A stretch of 64,000 nt of DNA from Diplolepis rosae (Eukaryota; Arthropoda; Insecta; Hymenoptera; Diplolepididae): contig JAPYXD010000744.1 in assembly GCA_030998225.1 (NCBI GenBank), positions 868,001 to 932,000 on the forward strand, read 5' to 3'. Both the position numbers and the translations under genes were made by a program. The notes beneath the pieces were generated by a model, which was given only the letters and a program-made list of their open reading frames with translations, did not search any database and had not been told where the DNA came from. Of the stretch, positions 45,123 through 58,219 are shown piece by piece (the first letter of the stretch is position 1; every line of letters begins with the position of its first letter).

Positions 45123-46130
45123 TAAAAACTCTCAAATGAAACTAATTTGTATGACTCTCAGTCGAAGTCAGTGAAAAGATATAAATCTGATGGTGATAAA
45201 TCAGATGTGATTGGGTCTCAAAAATCTGATATAAATAAATCAGATAGAATAGAAAAGCAAAAATCTGATAATAAAAAGTCAGTTGGCCTGAAACAGCAAA
45301 CGCTGAGTAAATCTGTAATAGAAGCAGATAAAATTAATCAATCTAAAAATTACGAGCCTAGTATTAAAAAAGAAATTGAAACTAGGAGTGATAGAATAAA
45401 CGGTCTTCCTAAAATTACTTATAATGAATATGATTTTGAAAATGATCATATTTATTATGCACAGTCTATTGATTGTAAAATTCCTGAATCATTTCAAGAA
45501 ATTAAATATAGAGGTGATAGAAAAAAATGAGAAGGTGCTATTAAAGATGAAATTAACTCACTGTTAGTAAATGAAACTTGGTCATTGGTTACAAAACCTA
45601 AAAATAAAAACATTAATGGTTGTAAATGGGTATTTACTATTAAAAATGACGAGTTTGGAAATCCTTTGAAATACAAAGCACATCTTGTTGCGCGCGGCTT
45701 TAGTCAAGAATATTTAGTTGATTATGAAGAAACTTTTGCGCCAGTTGCTCGAATTACTAGTTTTAGATTTTCAATTGCTTTTGCAAATCAATAGAATTTA
45801 CAAGTTCATCATATGGTTGTTAAAACTCCATTTTTAAATTGTTTATTAAAAGAAGAAATTTATATGAAAGTACCTGAAGGAGTAGCATGTAATAGTAATC
45901 AAGTTTGTAAATTAAATAAATCTTTGTACGGATTAAAACAAGCAGCAAGATGTTGGTTTGAATTATTTGAAAAGGCATTAGTCGAAAAAGGATTTCGAAG
46001 TTCCCTAGTTAATCGTTGTATTTATGTTTTAGATAGAGAAAATAAAGATAAAAATATTTATGCAGTACGTTATGTCGATGACCTAATAATTATTTCCAAA
46101 GATCTTTTGAAAATGAAAGATTTTTAAAAT
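45123..46130 (+). pseudogene. Copia Pol remnant (linker and RT)
   Basis: A charged Ser/Lys/Asp-rich linker (45147-45530) precedes the copia [50 protein letters not shown] and the catalytic YVDDLIII. Two in-frame stops (near 45528 and 45792) and an abrupt end at 46127 mark it as dead. It is related to the copia fragment at 26.5 kb but is a separate copy. Confidence 0.85.
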
Positions 46131-47242
46131 TATATATGAATAAGTTTAATTTGTTATCTAAAATCCTGACCATTCAATTATTAAGTTAACCACAATTTTC
46201 AGAAATGGGATCCGATAGTAGAGTTTGCGCGAGTGCTCAGAAGAAACTCGGTTGTGGGTGAATTCGAAGTGCGAAGTGGAAGACTTAGAGAGCTGTTGGT
46301 GCAAGAAAATATTTGAGTTTTCGTGAACCTGTGGCTGGTTAATTTGTTCACGGATTTTGTGACAAATACAGCAAAATAGTAAAAGACGAGATGAACACGC
46401 AGACACAAGGGACCAGCGTTGGATGGTCGTTCCGGGATGTCTCGGAAGTGCTTCCAGAATTCAATCCGGTGAAGGAAAACATTGACGTCGAATAGTGGAT
46501 TGACAAGGTCGAAGAGTGCGGAGAATTGTACAAGTAGGATGATACGGCAATTCGGCCTGTCGAAGCTCACAAGAGTAGCGCGTCGACATGGAGAGACAGC
46601 TTGCCTAGAGAAGTTAAGGATTGGGCGGCATTGAAATAACTGTTGTTAAAAAGCGTTCCATGCAAGCGGAGTGCCATGGAAGCAGGTACGGAAGTGGATC
46701 TGGTAGAATTACCAATCATGGGAATAAAAATTACTACTAACTGGGTAGCCGCAATGCAAAGAGAGAGCAAAGAAATCATGCATATACTCGATAAACTTGA
46801 AGAGGGGGACAAAGAAACGCATGAAAAATTCACAATGAGTTACGCACGTGTTTATGGAGTTAATAAGGGTAGGTATTGTTTTTAAGTTCCTACCGATTGG
46901 AGGTATGACATAGTCGTGGAGGCACATCGTGGACTGGTGTATTTGGGAATCGATAAAACCCTTCAGAAAGTGAAGGAATCCTATTATTTTCCGAAAATGC
47001 GTGAGTTCGTAACTCAATACGTCAATCGTTGTATAAATTACTTATACTATAAAATTCCAAGCGGGAAGAAGTCTGGACTCTTACATCCACTGTAGAAGGG
47101 AAACGCGCCATTTCAATGCGTGCACATCGATCATTTTGGACCGTTTGTGACAACGAAAAATAAAAATAAGTACGTGGGCGCAATAGCATGCAGATTCAAT
47201 AAGTACACCGTGCTCAAGGTCGTAAAAGATCTACATGCAAGT

Positions 47243-47352
47243 AAATGTGTAGCTGGTACAAAAAAACGTATTGCTGTTCCAGCTATATTATTAACTATCC
47301 TAACCATAAATATGGCTGATATGACCTAAAAAATCCTTGTGACAGCTACACA
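47243..47352. repeat. Short inverted-repeat insert (~110 bp)
   Basis: AATGTGTAGCTG near the left and CAGCTACACATT near the right are inverted. It lies inside the integrase remnant, just before a larger MITE. Confidence 0.45.
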
Positions 47353-47368
47353 TTTTTTTCCTTGTAAC

Positions 47369-47703
47369 CGCCCTAGCGGACCCGGTTGAGAGAACGGTCA
47401 GAGAATACTCTGACTGTTCTCTGACCATTCTCTGACCTCGAATTATCTCACTTCTGCAAATGGCGAACCACTGCAATGCCTGCAATGACAGGTATATAAT
47501 GTTTTTCTAGTTTTTATCGCTGCAAAATAAAATTATTGTATTTATTCCAACACCTTCTAATCCAAATTTCTCCACTGAATCTTAATTGCAATCCCTTAAA
47601 TGTTTTTTTAACGTTCTTAGCCATAATAATGCGAGGTCAGAGAATGATCAGAGAACGATCAGAGTATTCTCTGAACGTTCTCTCAAACGGGTCCGCTAGG
47701 GCG
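47369..47703. mobile_element. Palindromic MITE (~335 bp)
   Basis: The left arm CGCCCTAGCGGACCCG...GGTCAGAGAATACTC and the right arm GAGTATTCTCTGAAC...GGGTCCGCTAGGGCG are inverted over about 70 bases. It interrupts the Ty3 integrase. A target duplication is not clear. Confidence 0.7.
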
Positions 47704-47835
47704 CTGAGAGGGCCGTACGGATGTTGAAAGAGTTTATCTCACATTATGGTAAGCCAGAGCGTCTAATTAGCGATCAGGGTATAGCTTTCACTGCTGCGGA
47801 ATTCGATCAATTTAGTCGCGAATACGAGATTCAGT

Positions 47836-47997
47836 CAGTGTTCGCAGAACGTGGACGTAAACGGCCCCCACCATAGATGCTTCGATCTCATTGTGTCTTC
47901 CTCATTCAACCAACCTATGGTAGTGGAGCAAGGAAGAAGCCATGAGCTGGTAGGGTCCATGGTGGGGGCCGTTTATGTCCACGTTCTGCGAACATTG
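47836..47997. mobile_element. hAT-type hairpin MITE (162 bp) with 8-bp target duplication
   Basis: The ends CAGTGTTCGCAGAACGTGGA and the inverse of CCAATGTTCGCAGAACGTGG are near-perfect inverted repeats of about 38 bp. GATTCAGT occurs exactly on both sides (47828-47835, 47998-48005), an 8-bp duplication as made by hAT transposases. It splits the integrase frame of the Ty3 remnant. Confidence 0.85.
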
Positions 47998-48355
47998 GAT
48001 TCAGTAAATAAAAATCGCTTCTAGTGACCCTCGTGGTAACGGACGAGTTGAACGGCAGAACCGCGTGTTTGTTACATGTTTAGCGACGATAACTGAACAC
48101 AACGAAAATAGAGATGGGGACGAGAAATTTCTGGACGTTCAATAGGCGATTAAACTGTTTAATTATTTTTGATATTACTGTTAACGAGATGGTCTGATTA
48201 GGTTTTTCTGGATTTCCCTAATCCTTGCAACAAATGTTGGACCATATTTTCCCAGAAAGCACAAGAAGGGGGACGATCTTGATTTTAATATTAATTTTCA
48301 TTGTATACATAATTTGCATTTATTCAAAAGTAAATTTTTTTTTGTTGGGGAGTAT

Positions 48356-48505
48356 TGAATTATGCTAAAATGACGCAATCGTATTAATATCTAAGTGTTG
48401 TGTTGTTCTCATTCTATGGCAGCAAAAATGAATAAGCATACGAAGAAATGCGCTGTATGAACAAAACTTGAAAAGCAATAAAACTAAATGTGAGATCTTT
48501 TCTAT

Positions 48506-48542
<37 letters not shown>

Positions 48543-48595
48543 TAAGGGCCGATATGCATACTTCTTTCTTGCGATTCTTTAGTCTTCGACAGTCA
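48356..48595 (+). repeat. 3' LTR-like repeat of the Ty3 remnant
   Basis: It starts TGAATTATGCTAAAATGACG after a purine-rich GTTGGGGAG tract (polypurine-like) and ends CAGTCA. It is closely similar to 15053-15272, with an expanded (TA)n run near 48515. Confidence 0.62.
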
Positions 48596-48878
48596 CTTGT
48601 ACTAATCGGACGTTCCTTTTCTTGTGCTCTAATTAATAAAGTCTTCTAAAGTTTAAATTCACATTTTGATAAATTATTTGCTGACCCATTTCCAATAAGT
48701 CTCAAATCAAAATTATGAAAGCATATGTTCCCAAACGAATGCATTCCTCCAATTCTTAAATTAATATTAAGAAGATCAATTTTTTGAAAAATATAAACAT
48801 TAAAACATACAAAAAATTTGAGGTAACAACTATACCATTTCAGGACCGTTGTAAAACGTTTGAAGTAGCGTAATTATT

Positions 48879-51800
48879 TTACATTGGCTCGGTCGTTAAT
48901 CGTGAATAATACTGTTCGTGTTCTCGTTTGTGATACCAGTAGACTAATCCAATTACCAGCATTAGCAATAATATTAACATAAGTATGGATGCTGTTAAAA
49001 TTGCTGAAACAGATTATTGATATATATATATATATTCATTCATTAAGTAAAGAACTGCTTATCAGACAATAATTAAAAAGTAATACCTATGATTGCTGTA
49101 ACACGCATGTATTCACTTGGTTCAAACTTAATTGAGCATTCTTCTTCCCAATCTTCTGGTATCACACTTTTTGTAAGACTTATAAACTGTTCAAGTGGGC
49201 ATGCTTGAATACAGCCAGGAAGAATTAATAGTTTTGGAGGTTCACTTGAATTCTTGTAAGAAACTGTGACAGTGTGTTGCTTCTGAGAATTAAGTCTCAA
49301 TTCCACCAAAACAGTAGCAGTATATGGAGGGCAATGGGGTTCAAATAAACCTAAACTCATCAAGAAATTTGCAACTGTCTCATCATGGGCACTGTACATC
49401 CACAATTTGCGATCTGGCTTTAAAATATTTTTAGATTTTTCTACCATATGTTTTACCATTTCGCCAACCAAAGTGCCTGCTTTTAACCTTTGAAGAATTT
49501 TGTTATAACTTTCAACCTCAAAACTCTTTTCTGCTAATGGTTTCATCTTATCAGGAAACACAGATTTGGTCCACTCTGGCAAGGCCTTTTTATAAAGTGC
49601 CTGAAAATATTTAAACGTCATGATCAATAAAACTGCCAGTCAATTTTAAAAAATAAATTATAAATTAGATTGTAAAATTTATTGTTCTCACTTTCTGAGA
49701 AATTTACCTCAATATAAAGCGTAATATATAGAGACTCTAAATTTTCTAAGGAATCTATTTTTCTTCCGGAATACTGAGTGAGATAAGAATAAAGTTCTTT
49801 ATTGTCCTCATCTATGCGTTTCATTTCTGGCGAATTTTTTACTTTTTCTAGTTCATAGTTGTATCTTGGACAATACTTTTTCATGGCCAATAAGTTATCT
49901 TGCTTTTCTGGTATCGTGTGCACAGGTATCGGCATCCAGTCGATTTTATCCCAGATTTGTTTTCCTTTTGGAGGGTATAAACCGGCGAGATTCGCCTCAG
50001 CTGACATCAAAGTTCTATCCACGTCAGTGCTTTGGACAAAAATATCGTGGAAAGTATATGTCTCGGGCAGAAGTTTAATGTAACGATCTCGCAGCCAACG
50101 ACCCAAAAGCAATTGTTGTTCTTTTCCAAGCTGTTTTTTTAAAGAAAAGGCAATTTAAGATAAATTTTATACAGAATTAATAATATATTAAGATGTACTT
50201 GGATTTTTATGTTATTTATTGAAATTAAATATTTGGCACTTACGTTTGTCAGATGACCAAATGGTTCAGGCCACAACGATTCATTTCGATATGGATCGTT
50301 TGGATAAGGGTCAATAGGAGTTCGATCTCCGTGCCTAAATAACTATTAAAAATATGAATCTACTTGTATAAAATTCTACTTACGACTTATAAATAATATT
50401 CAAAGTTTTGGAGCACTAGTTCGTTCAATAAAGAAATATATTTCATTTGAAAATTCTACAGAATCTGCAGATTTGAGGAATCCTGTTTAACATATGTTTC
50501 ATAAGTTTTGAGACTACATTCAGGCGTTTATTAAGTTGCATCAACGAATGCGAAAATGTGAACCAATGCTGACCAATGTAAACAAAAGACTGAACGAAGT
50601 ATTAACGTAACCTCTGAATGCGAGTGTTCCTTACTTGCTTCGAAAAATTGAAGATAACGGAACATTGAGTGTAATTTGAATGTGCTTTTTAATAGTTTAT
50701 GAATAAATCTAAATATCAAAAAAAGCTTTTTTCCAAATAATTTGCTTTTTATTTAAATGGCGTACGTGCAAATTTATCTCAAAACTTATGGAACATACGT
50801 TAAAGTTTTTTCAACAACAATTCATAAATAATTCAATATTTTTTTTGTGACGTTTGAAATCTAAGATTGTTTAAACTTGGAATTATATCCGTGTCATCAG
50901 TTTCAATATTTAAAAACATCTTATTTCTTCACTCAAAATATAACATTTCTTTAAAAAGAAAACAAAATTCCGATTTGCGAAGTGCTTTGAAATCTGATAT
51001 ATTATAAAATATTTTGCAAGTATATCTCCTAAATGAGTTGTTTGGCAGTCCTATAAGAGAAACTAATTATAACTACTTATTTGTGAAAAGATAAAATTAA
51101 AACTTGTGTTGATAAAATATGTACTAAAAATAACATAAATTACAGTGCATAAAATAAGATAAATTGGTTTTCAATTAACCAATTGGTATCTTCTTATAAG
51201 TTTTTAAAAATTATGATTACTCATATGCGTAAGTGTAAATAAATAAATTTTTTAAAGTTAGTAATAATCCAAAATGTGTTGAGATTGAGCTTTCTATTTC
51301 TTGAAGATTTATCAAGTTGCGGTTGTCACTCTCTATTTATTTTTCTTATCGTTTACAGTAGCTTTCTTATATCATAAACTTCTTTATTTGTATGACTACA
51401 TGCTTGAGTTCAAAACTTCTATTTCAAATATTTTAAACTATCATATGCTGATAAATTTGTTTAACACAGATAGCGAGTCCAAATAAATAAACAGAATTAT
51501 CAAAATATTTAGCATAAATATAAATTAATTGAAGGTATAGAGGGTACAAAAAGATAGATACCCCAAAATAAGTCGAAAGAATTGAGATTTTGGAAAAAAA
51601 ACTTTAAATACGAATCTTTTTGGGATAAAAAAAACTATTTATTGACGAAGACGTGTATTACATGTAAATCTAAGTCCCAGTTTAAGCCGAGTTCATTTTT
51701 TAAGGGTATCCATACTGTTACTTTGGATCCGTTCAACCGATGCGAGATCAAACAAGTGCTCAGACAACAAAAGCGAAAAATTAATCCAAAGTAACAGTGG

Positions 51801-52575
51801 GGATCGTTACTTAAAAAAAAGGAACTCGGTTTAAAGTGATTCCTAAACTCACATGTAATACATGTTTGGATAGGAAAAATTGATCTAACACTAATCTGAA
51901 TTTAAAAAATAGGAATTACCATTTGAAAAAATTGAACCGGTCTAAATAGGAAATGAGTTCATCAATAAACTATTGTATACATATTTCCAAGAAATTTCTA
52001 CAAAATAAAAAAAATTTACAAGCAAAACTATTTTCCAACATAGTTTTTTTGTTTTTACATTTACTTCAAAATAAATTCATATATTTGAGATACTAGTAAA
52101 AATTTCGAAGGCAAAATGTATTTATCAATGAATGTTAAATTCTCATGGAATCTCAAAACTTGATAGGGTGTACAGAAAAGAAAGTTGAATTATTAAAATG
52201 TAAACAATCAAATATTACGAAATTATAAACGCATGCATAGACCGTATGTTATAATGTAATTATCCATTAAAATGACCGTTAATAACACAAAAAATATTGC
52301 CAAATATTCAAAATGAATAAAACTATTTTTTTTAAGTCTATTGAGAATACGTAAATGTAGAAAGTCCGTTATTTTAACAAATTTGCTCAAAAAATATCAA
52401 GATAACCTACAATTTAAAACTTTTTATATTAAAGAACAGAATTAAAGAAGTAAAAGTTTTTACTTACAATATTTGCAAAGACGGCTGTCCCTAAATCATT
52501 CTCATGATAATTAGCTGCCGAAATTTTTATTAAATTACATGCCACGACACAAAACACAACAGTTGCTAACATCAT
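48879..52575 (-). CDS. Membrane-anchored histidine acid phosphatase, 5 coding exons
   Basis: Coding exons on the minus strand: 52575-52468, 50342-50244, 50130-49708, 49600-49087, 49003-48879, giving 422 codons with all phases consistent. The protein hydrolyses phosphomonoesters in the lysosome, at the cell surface or in secretion. Evidence: N-terminal signal peptide ([14 protein letters not shown]), catalytic RHGDRTP at the start of exon 2, [11 protein letters not shown] with the catalytic HD in exon 4, and a C-terminal transmembrane helix with a short basic tail ([13 protein letters not shown]) in exon 5. The acceptor at 50343 was chosen so the frame reads LFRHGDR. The membrane anchor resembles lysosomal acid phosphatase, not soluble venom forms. 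Start: first of two tandem ATGs at 52575. Intron 1 holds an inverted repeat at 51654-51861. Confidence 0.93.
51654..51861. repeat. Inverted repeat in acid phosphatase intron 1 (~208 bp)
   Basis: GTATTACATG at the left pairs with CATGTAATAC at the right, with inner matches AAGCCGAGTTCATTTTTTAA against TTAAAAAAAAGGAACTCGGTTT and TTACTTTGGAT against ATCCAAAGTAA. It looks like a decayed foldback MITE. Confidence 0.6.
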
Positions 52576-53360
52576 TTCTCATTCAATATAATAGAAATTA
52601 ATTGTTTTGACTCCTAATTCCCAGTAATAAGTTTCGAAAATCAAAAGGGTTTGGACAGGATAATTGAGATGTTTCGCAACATGATTATAGTTTGAAGAAA
52701 CTTTCACAAAACTCGAAAGCTTATCAAAAAGACGCTCTGAGCTTCGCTAAACACTATGTGACACCAATGAGTGGTCTCGAATGGTCGGTCTTCAGTCTGT
52801 GACCTGTGCTGAAACTGAAAGTGCGTCTTATTTGTTCTCCAGGTTCTCCTTCCATAAATTTTTACCACTATTCTGCAAACTACGACCGTTGGGTAACAAA
52901 CTAGAAAATATACGAATTTTAACGATTATAAATATATAAAATTCGTCTAGAATAATTAAAAATTTTAAGCAATAATTTAGTGCAGTAATAATTTACACAA
53001 TAAAATATTTTAGAACAAAGTAAATTAAATTTTAACTACATTTTTAAATTATAGTTTTTTGATAAACTCACGAGTGATGTGATTTATATTAATTTTTGGT
53101 TTTATAAAAGTTTAATTTTGTTAATATTTTATTTTTCATTTATTATTGCCTTAATCTTCTAATCTTGAAGACGAATTTTATGTAAGTATTTACAACCTTT
53201 GAATTTGTATGCTCGGAATTTCTAATTTTTTGACTTCAAAATAAAAAACAAAAATTTCTTAGTTTTAAGAACATAAGAATATAATGCCTACGAAACGTGA
53301 TTGATGATGATGATATATTTGTCATAAAATCGTTTGCAATTCCATTTTATACTTCCCTTT
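52576..53360. other. Upstream region of the acid phosphatase gene
   Basis: No further gene is visible. This stretch should contain the 5' UTR and promoter of the minus-strand phosphatase. I cannot point to specific elements. Confidence 0.4.
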
Positions 53361-53803
53361 CTTTTTGGAATATGCCAAATTTGGCATGTTAATGGCATCT
53401 TTTTTGGTATGCTTTTTCCAAGTGATAATTACGTCAGAATTATCGCTTTTCATTGATTTTTTTAAATAAAAACTTAAAAATTTATTATTTCGGTGTTATC
53501 GTGTAAGTATAATTTTGCATTATAATGCTTAAATTTAAAAATAATCCGATTATACTTCAGCTGAAGTCTGCTGAAATAATTATTTTTACAAGTGCTCGTA
53601 TAATCGCATTATTTTTAAATTCAAACATTACAATACAAAATTATACTTAAACGATAACACCGAAATAACCAAATTTTTAAGTTTTTATTTAAAAAATTCA
53701 ATGAAAAGCAATAATTCCGACGTAATTATCACTTAGAAAAACCATACCAAAAAAATGCCAACAAGATGCCAATAACATGCCAAACTTGGCATATTCCAAA
53801 AAG
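53361..53803. mobile_element. Foldback MITE (~443 bp)
   Basis: The ends CTTTTTGGAATATGCCAAAT and the inverse of CTTGGCATATTCCAAAAAG match, and the arms continue inward for about 200 bp each (for example GTGATAATTACGTC, CGGTGTTATCGT, AAAAATAAT blocks). It nearly forms one large hairpin. No TSD could be fixed. Confidence 0.75.
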
Positions 53804-53963
53804 TAAGGTTTGGATTTGCTTATCTTATAATTTATTAATTTTCTTATTGACGCACTTAAAAATTCACTGCAGAAACTGAAAGTTCACTCATAATGGATCA
53901 AATCTTTTGATATTTTAAATTCCTTACAGCATTTTTAATTTAAAGAAATCATAAATTAAAATG

Positions 53964-54096
53964 TATACGAGGTGGCTACGAGTGGGTTGAAGAATAGGCT
54001 ATAAGTGTGAAAAGGACAAATTTATACAAAGGCATATTGTTATTACACTCGCTCTCCTAGCCCTATTCTGCAAACCACTCGTGGCCATTCTGTATA
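53964..54096. mobile_element. Short MITE (~133 bp) with GAGGTGGCTACGAGTGG ends
   Basis: TATACGAGGTGGCTACGAGT at the left and ACTCGTGGCCATTCTGTATA at the right are inverted, with AGAATAGG against CCTATTCT inside. Confidence 0.65.
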
Positions 54097-55461
54097 TGTA
54101 ATTGAAATAATAAATTAGCTTCATCCTAAGCTTTAAATTTTGAAGAATTTTACTTTTAAAAATGAAATAAGCATATAAATGGAGCAACTGTTTATTAAAA
54201 TATCTGAAGTGGATATACATACGAAAGTTAGAATTATGTAATTTATACAATGAGAGCGCTTTTACTAACAACTTATTCCAAAAATTATGTAAGTCCTTGG
54301 ATCATTTAAAAAAATGTTCCTATCAAAATTCGATTCCCTATGAATTCTATTATCTAGAAATCTTTTCATATACTTTCACTTTCGCGGAAGCTCAGCGATT
54401 CATCTCCTTTTGCTTTGCTCTGTCTGGACAATGAACCTCCTTACAATATTCTAAAAAAGTGTAACCAATCAACAGAAAAACACAAGTTATATATTCATAA
54501 AATGAGAGAATCCAACTATCGTAAGTTTTCTAAATATTTGTTCTTTCAAAATATAATATGTAAAGATAAAAATAAAATAAAACATATATGATATGTAAAT
54601 TATATTTTACAAATAATCTTCTTAGAATTAAACCTTTACAATGATCTCCTGCTCTTCAATTACAAAAGCGAATACGAAACCGGTTGCAACAACAGGTAAA
54701 AGTTATTACTTCCCATTATCGAATTCTTGACTTAATTTTGCACAGCCTTTGAAACAATTTCACAGGAAGAACAAAAGTTTTATATTGAAACAAACTAAAC
54801 TTTATCATAGAGTTTAGTGTTTCAAAAACGATTTTCAAACCAAGTTTCTAATTATCTAAATTTCTAATAAAATAATAAAACAGAAGACATAGTTTAAACC
54901 ATGCATAGTATATGTATAACGATGGGTTCTATTCTAAGATCTAAACAATCGTAAATGCTGAAAATACAAAATTTTCAGTACTCTCGATTAGAACTAGATA
55001 TATATTACAACTTTTGCATAACATTGTATGATACACATACAATAATTTTTCTTAAAATTCACTGTAATAATACCCTAGTTACAAATAATTCTTCCTGATA
55101 AAGATGCGATTCACGATATACATACAGCGTATTTTTTATCGACTCCTCTCAATCGAAATAATTTTTTCCTATCTAATTGAGAACACTTGTCGTATTTTAT
55201 TAAAAAGTTCAAGTTAGACCTATAAAAACTGTTTCGTAGCTATTTCTCATTTTTGATAAAATTGTGGATAAAAATCTGGAATGCAGCTACTCTCTTCGTC
55301 TCCTTAAAATTCATCTATGCATATATTTATATGAACTTTTAACTATATACAATATAAACCCTTAATCTTAACCGTGGATTGATAACCAATAACTAAATAC
55401 ACTTGAAGACTGGTTTTGTGGAATCTCTGCTGTTAACAGAATCAATCATTTTTATAAATAA
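54097..55461. other. AT-rich region downstream of ACBD5
   Basis: It contains the 3' UTR side of the minus-strand ACBD5 gene next to 55461. No other gene or clear repeat was recognised. Confidence 0.4.
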
Positions 55462-58219
55462 TCACAGTTTCCTTTGACGGTAACGCTGTGCATAAGAAAC
55501 AATGGCCTGTGCCACAAAAGGCCAAATAATCAGTACAGCAAACATTCTTGGAGAGCATTCGGACAATGGCCACCACTTCGGGGAAACTTGATTTCTCAGC
55601 TGATCCTGAAAATTAAAATTTCTGCAATTCTGGCAAATAAAATTTGAATATTTTAAAAATTAAAATTTTTCTCTTCAAAACTTACTGTTTGAGGTGCCAA
55701 CACCTTCAGAGCTTGACCTTCCAAATTACGAACTCTCGCAGTTATTCTGTCCAAATCTTTCTGCAAGTTCTGCATTGTACAAGCGATTTGATTGAAAAAC
55801 TCTGCATCTCCCTTATCATCTTTTCTTGTTCTCGGTCTTCCTCTGTCCTGTTTTGCATCTGAACTTTCGACATGACCATTTGCATAAGAATATCCATTCG
55901 CAAGCTCTGATGGATGCTCTTTCGTAATGACACTAGACTTATTAGTTTTATTGTACGTGTTATTAATTATTTGTTGCTGAACACCGCTGGAAGACTTTGA
56001 TAGATCTTTTTGAGATCGTTCGGGTGCCGACTAAAAAATATCATAATAGGTTCATATAACTTAAAACTTTAATTTATTAAGAATTACTGGGCTTCAAGCA
56101 TTATTAAAACCTACTTCTAAAGTGTCCTTAAATTCTTCTTCCTCGCCATCCGTATCAGGAGGCAAAGGACTTGTACTATGACTACTGGCTGGACTTGTTT
56201 CTAAGCTACTTGTTATGTGTCTCGATGTGTTGCGCACTCTGTTTGGTGAAGTCTCTCTCGATCCTGGTATGAAAAATGAGATTTATTATTTTATAATAAG
56301 GAAGTGTGAAAAAATTCGTCTGATTTTTTGAGGTTTTTAAACTAAATTTTGAAAGTACCTCTAGATCATTGTTTAAAATGCAATAAATCCCATAGTTTTA
56401 AAAAAAGTCATGAAAAATGACAGTGATAATGTAAACTATTTGCTTGGACAACACGAAACCATTTTTTATTATTCGTACAGTAAACTTTCATTTCCTTTTC
56501 ATATAATTCAGAAAAGGTACTTTAGAATTACGTTATGGTGTCTTAGGGGATCACTTGGCGAAATTTAAGGTGCATATATTTAAAAAATGAAATTCTTGGC
56601 CTTTGCGTTATTGACACAATTAGTTTACATCTCATCTTTAAATATTTCACGATTCTTTTCAATATCAAAGAAATATTAAATTATTAATAATTTGAGCTAG
56701 ATTTAGGGTTTAAAGTTCCACCTAAGTTTTTTAAATCCCTAAAATTCAGACACATCATTTTATTCTAAATAATACAAAATGAGGGATTGAGACATAAAAA
56801 ATCATACATTTTTACCACTTCAGTGTGTACATCAAGTTGCAAGTGTTCCAACAGAATATTGTTAACTTTTGAAAAATGCGGAATTTTCAAAGAAACCTCT
56901 TTAATGCTAAACTTGCTAATTGGCAAAAAAAGTTGCTTAAAGTGAAATACGAATGGTCGAAAAACGGTACTATCAGTAAACTACTCAACGATTCATTATT
57001 CGAACGATATTCCTCTCAGAATTATATTCAACTCAACTCGTAAATGTTTACATTGAATATTGATTGAGTAGGAATAGAGGGAAAGAACTTAGCTTCTTTA
57101 GCACTTTCTTATATACTTTGTTATTTCAATTAACATTGTTACTATGATTACTACGTCTTTTTCTTGTTTTAATTTTATACTTACCTAGTGGTGAACCAGA
57201 CAATGGGGAACCAGGTTGAGAACGCATACGTTCCAAAACTGGACCCACTAATAGTTCCAGATCGTCAACAGGAACACTCTCGTAAAATGAATCCAAACTT
57301 CCAAGGAAGTTTGCCACGTTATCCGTATACGACATAGTTTCGACAATCTTTAAATAAAAGAAAATAACTTATATGTACTTACAATTCTTATTGTTCATTA
57401 AACGATGAAAAATATATTTTCTTTTTCAAAACGAACAGATTGGTTTTTACCTCAATAAATTAAAAAGCTTATATTCCGGGACAGATTGAATATTGTAAGG
57501 ACCCTGAACATAGATAAAATAACATTTTTTTTCATCATTCAATGAACGTTTGGAAGTGTAAGTACAGTAGAGTTCAGTGAAGTCTTCCACAGTTTTGTAT
57601 TTTGAATATAACAACCCATTCCTGGTTTTTTTTAGAATCTAATGCAAGCCAGGGACAAGTTGTCACGTTTAGAAGGCTTTATTGAACTCGATTGTACATG
57701 TGATTTACCAAAGAAAAACGACAAAATTTACAAAAAGTGGATACACGTTGGATGTAATTATTGTTCAATTATTTAAAATTATTATTAAATCAAATTTTTG
57801 AAAAATTTTCAACTGAAGAATACTACATAGGCTAATTTTAAAAGTGTAGGATTTTGAAAATTAATCGTAAAGCTTGAACAGGTATACAGTAATTTATCGT
57901 TTCAGAATATAATTGCAATACAAATATCAGAATAAAATGTGTATCTGTTTTTTGAAAATACTCGTCAATTTGAATTACGAAAGTGATTGAGAATTTTAAT
58001 TGTAATTTTAAAACGTTTATCTTACTTTCTTTAATTCATCAACATAATTGTTCATAGCCTCGAGACGACTCATGTTGCCTAAACGCATCCATGCGTCCCA
58101 TTTTGCCTTTTTAACCACTTCCCAAAAAGCAGGTTTTGGATTTTGACAAGGTCCTTCTGTAGCTTGTTTATAATAACTGTAGAAACGGAGCATAAGTTCG
58201 TTGCTCGGCTGATAAGCTC
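55462..58219 (-). CDS. ACBD5: ACBD5-type acyl-CoA-binding protein, 5' exon missing (330 residues seen)
   Basis: Coding exons on the minus strand: 58219-58026, 57347-57185, 56263-56115, 56030-55686, 55605-55462, with phases agreeing. The first visible exon enters in phase 1 within the acyl-CoA-binding domain: [17 protein letters not shown], then [15 protein letters not shown] and [10 protein letters not shown], which hold the family's YxxYKQATxG ligand-binding residues. [15 protein letters not shown] follows, then a Ser/Pro-rich linker, an acidic patch (DGEEEEFKD, possibly FFAT-like), a coiled coil ([17 protein letters not shown]) and a C-terminal transmembrane helix ([15 protein letters not shown]). 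This order is that of ACBD5, a tail-anchored peroxisomal protein that binds very-long-chain acyl-CoA and tethers peroxisomes to the ER. The N-terminal exon was not found up to 64000. Confidence 0.92.

Larger units (their letters stand above)
46390..48355 (+). pseudogene. Ty3/gypsy remnant (Gag and integrase) with nested MITEs
   Basis: A Gag-like frame starts near 46391 (QGTSVGWSFRDVSEVLPEF). The integrase follows from about 46905: zinc finger EAHRGLVYLGIDKTLQKV...CINYLYYK, first Asp in VHIDHFGPF, second in RLISDQGIAFTAAEF, and Glu in GNGRVERQNRVF. Stops occur, the RT is missing, and the integrase core is cut by inserts at about 47243-47703 and 47836-47997. The LTR-like repeat at 48356 ends it. 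Confidence 0.8.

Noticed and set aside
45494..47017. Several minus-strand ORFs over the copia and Ty3 remnants
   Set aside because: They are antisense shadows of recognisable plus-strand RT, Gag and integrase frames.
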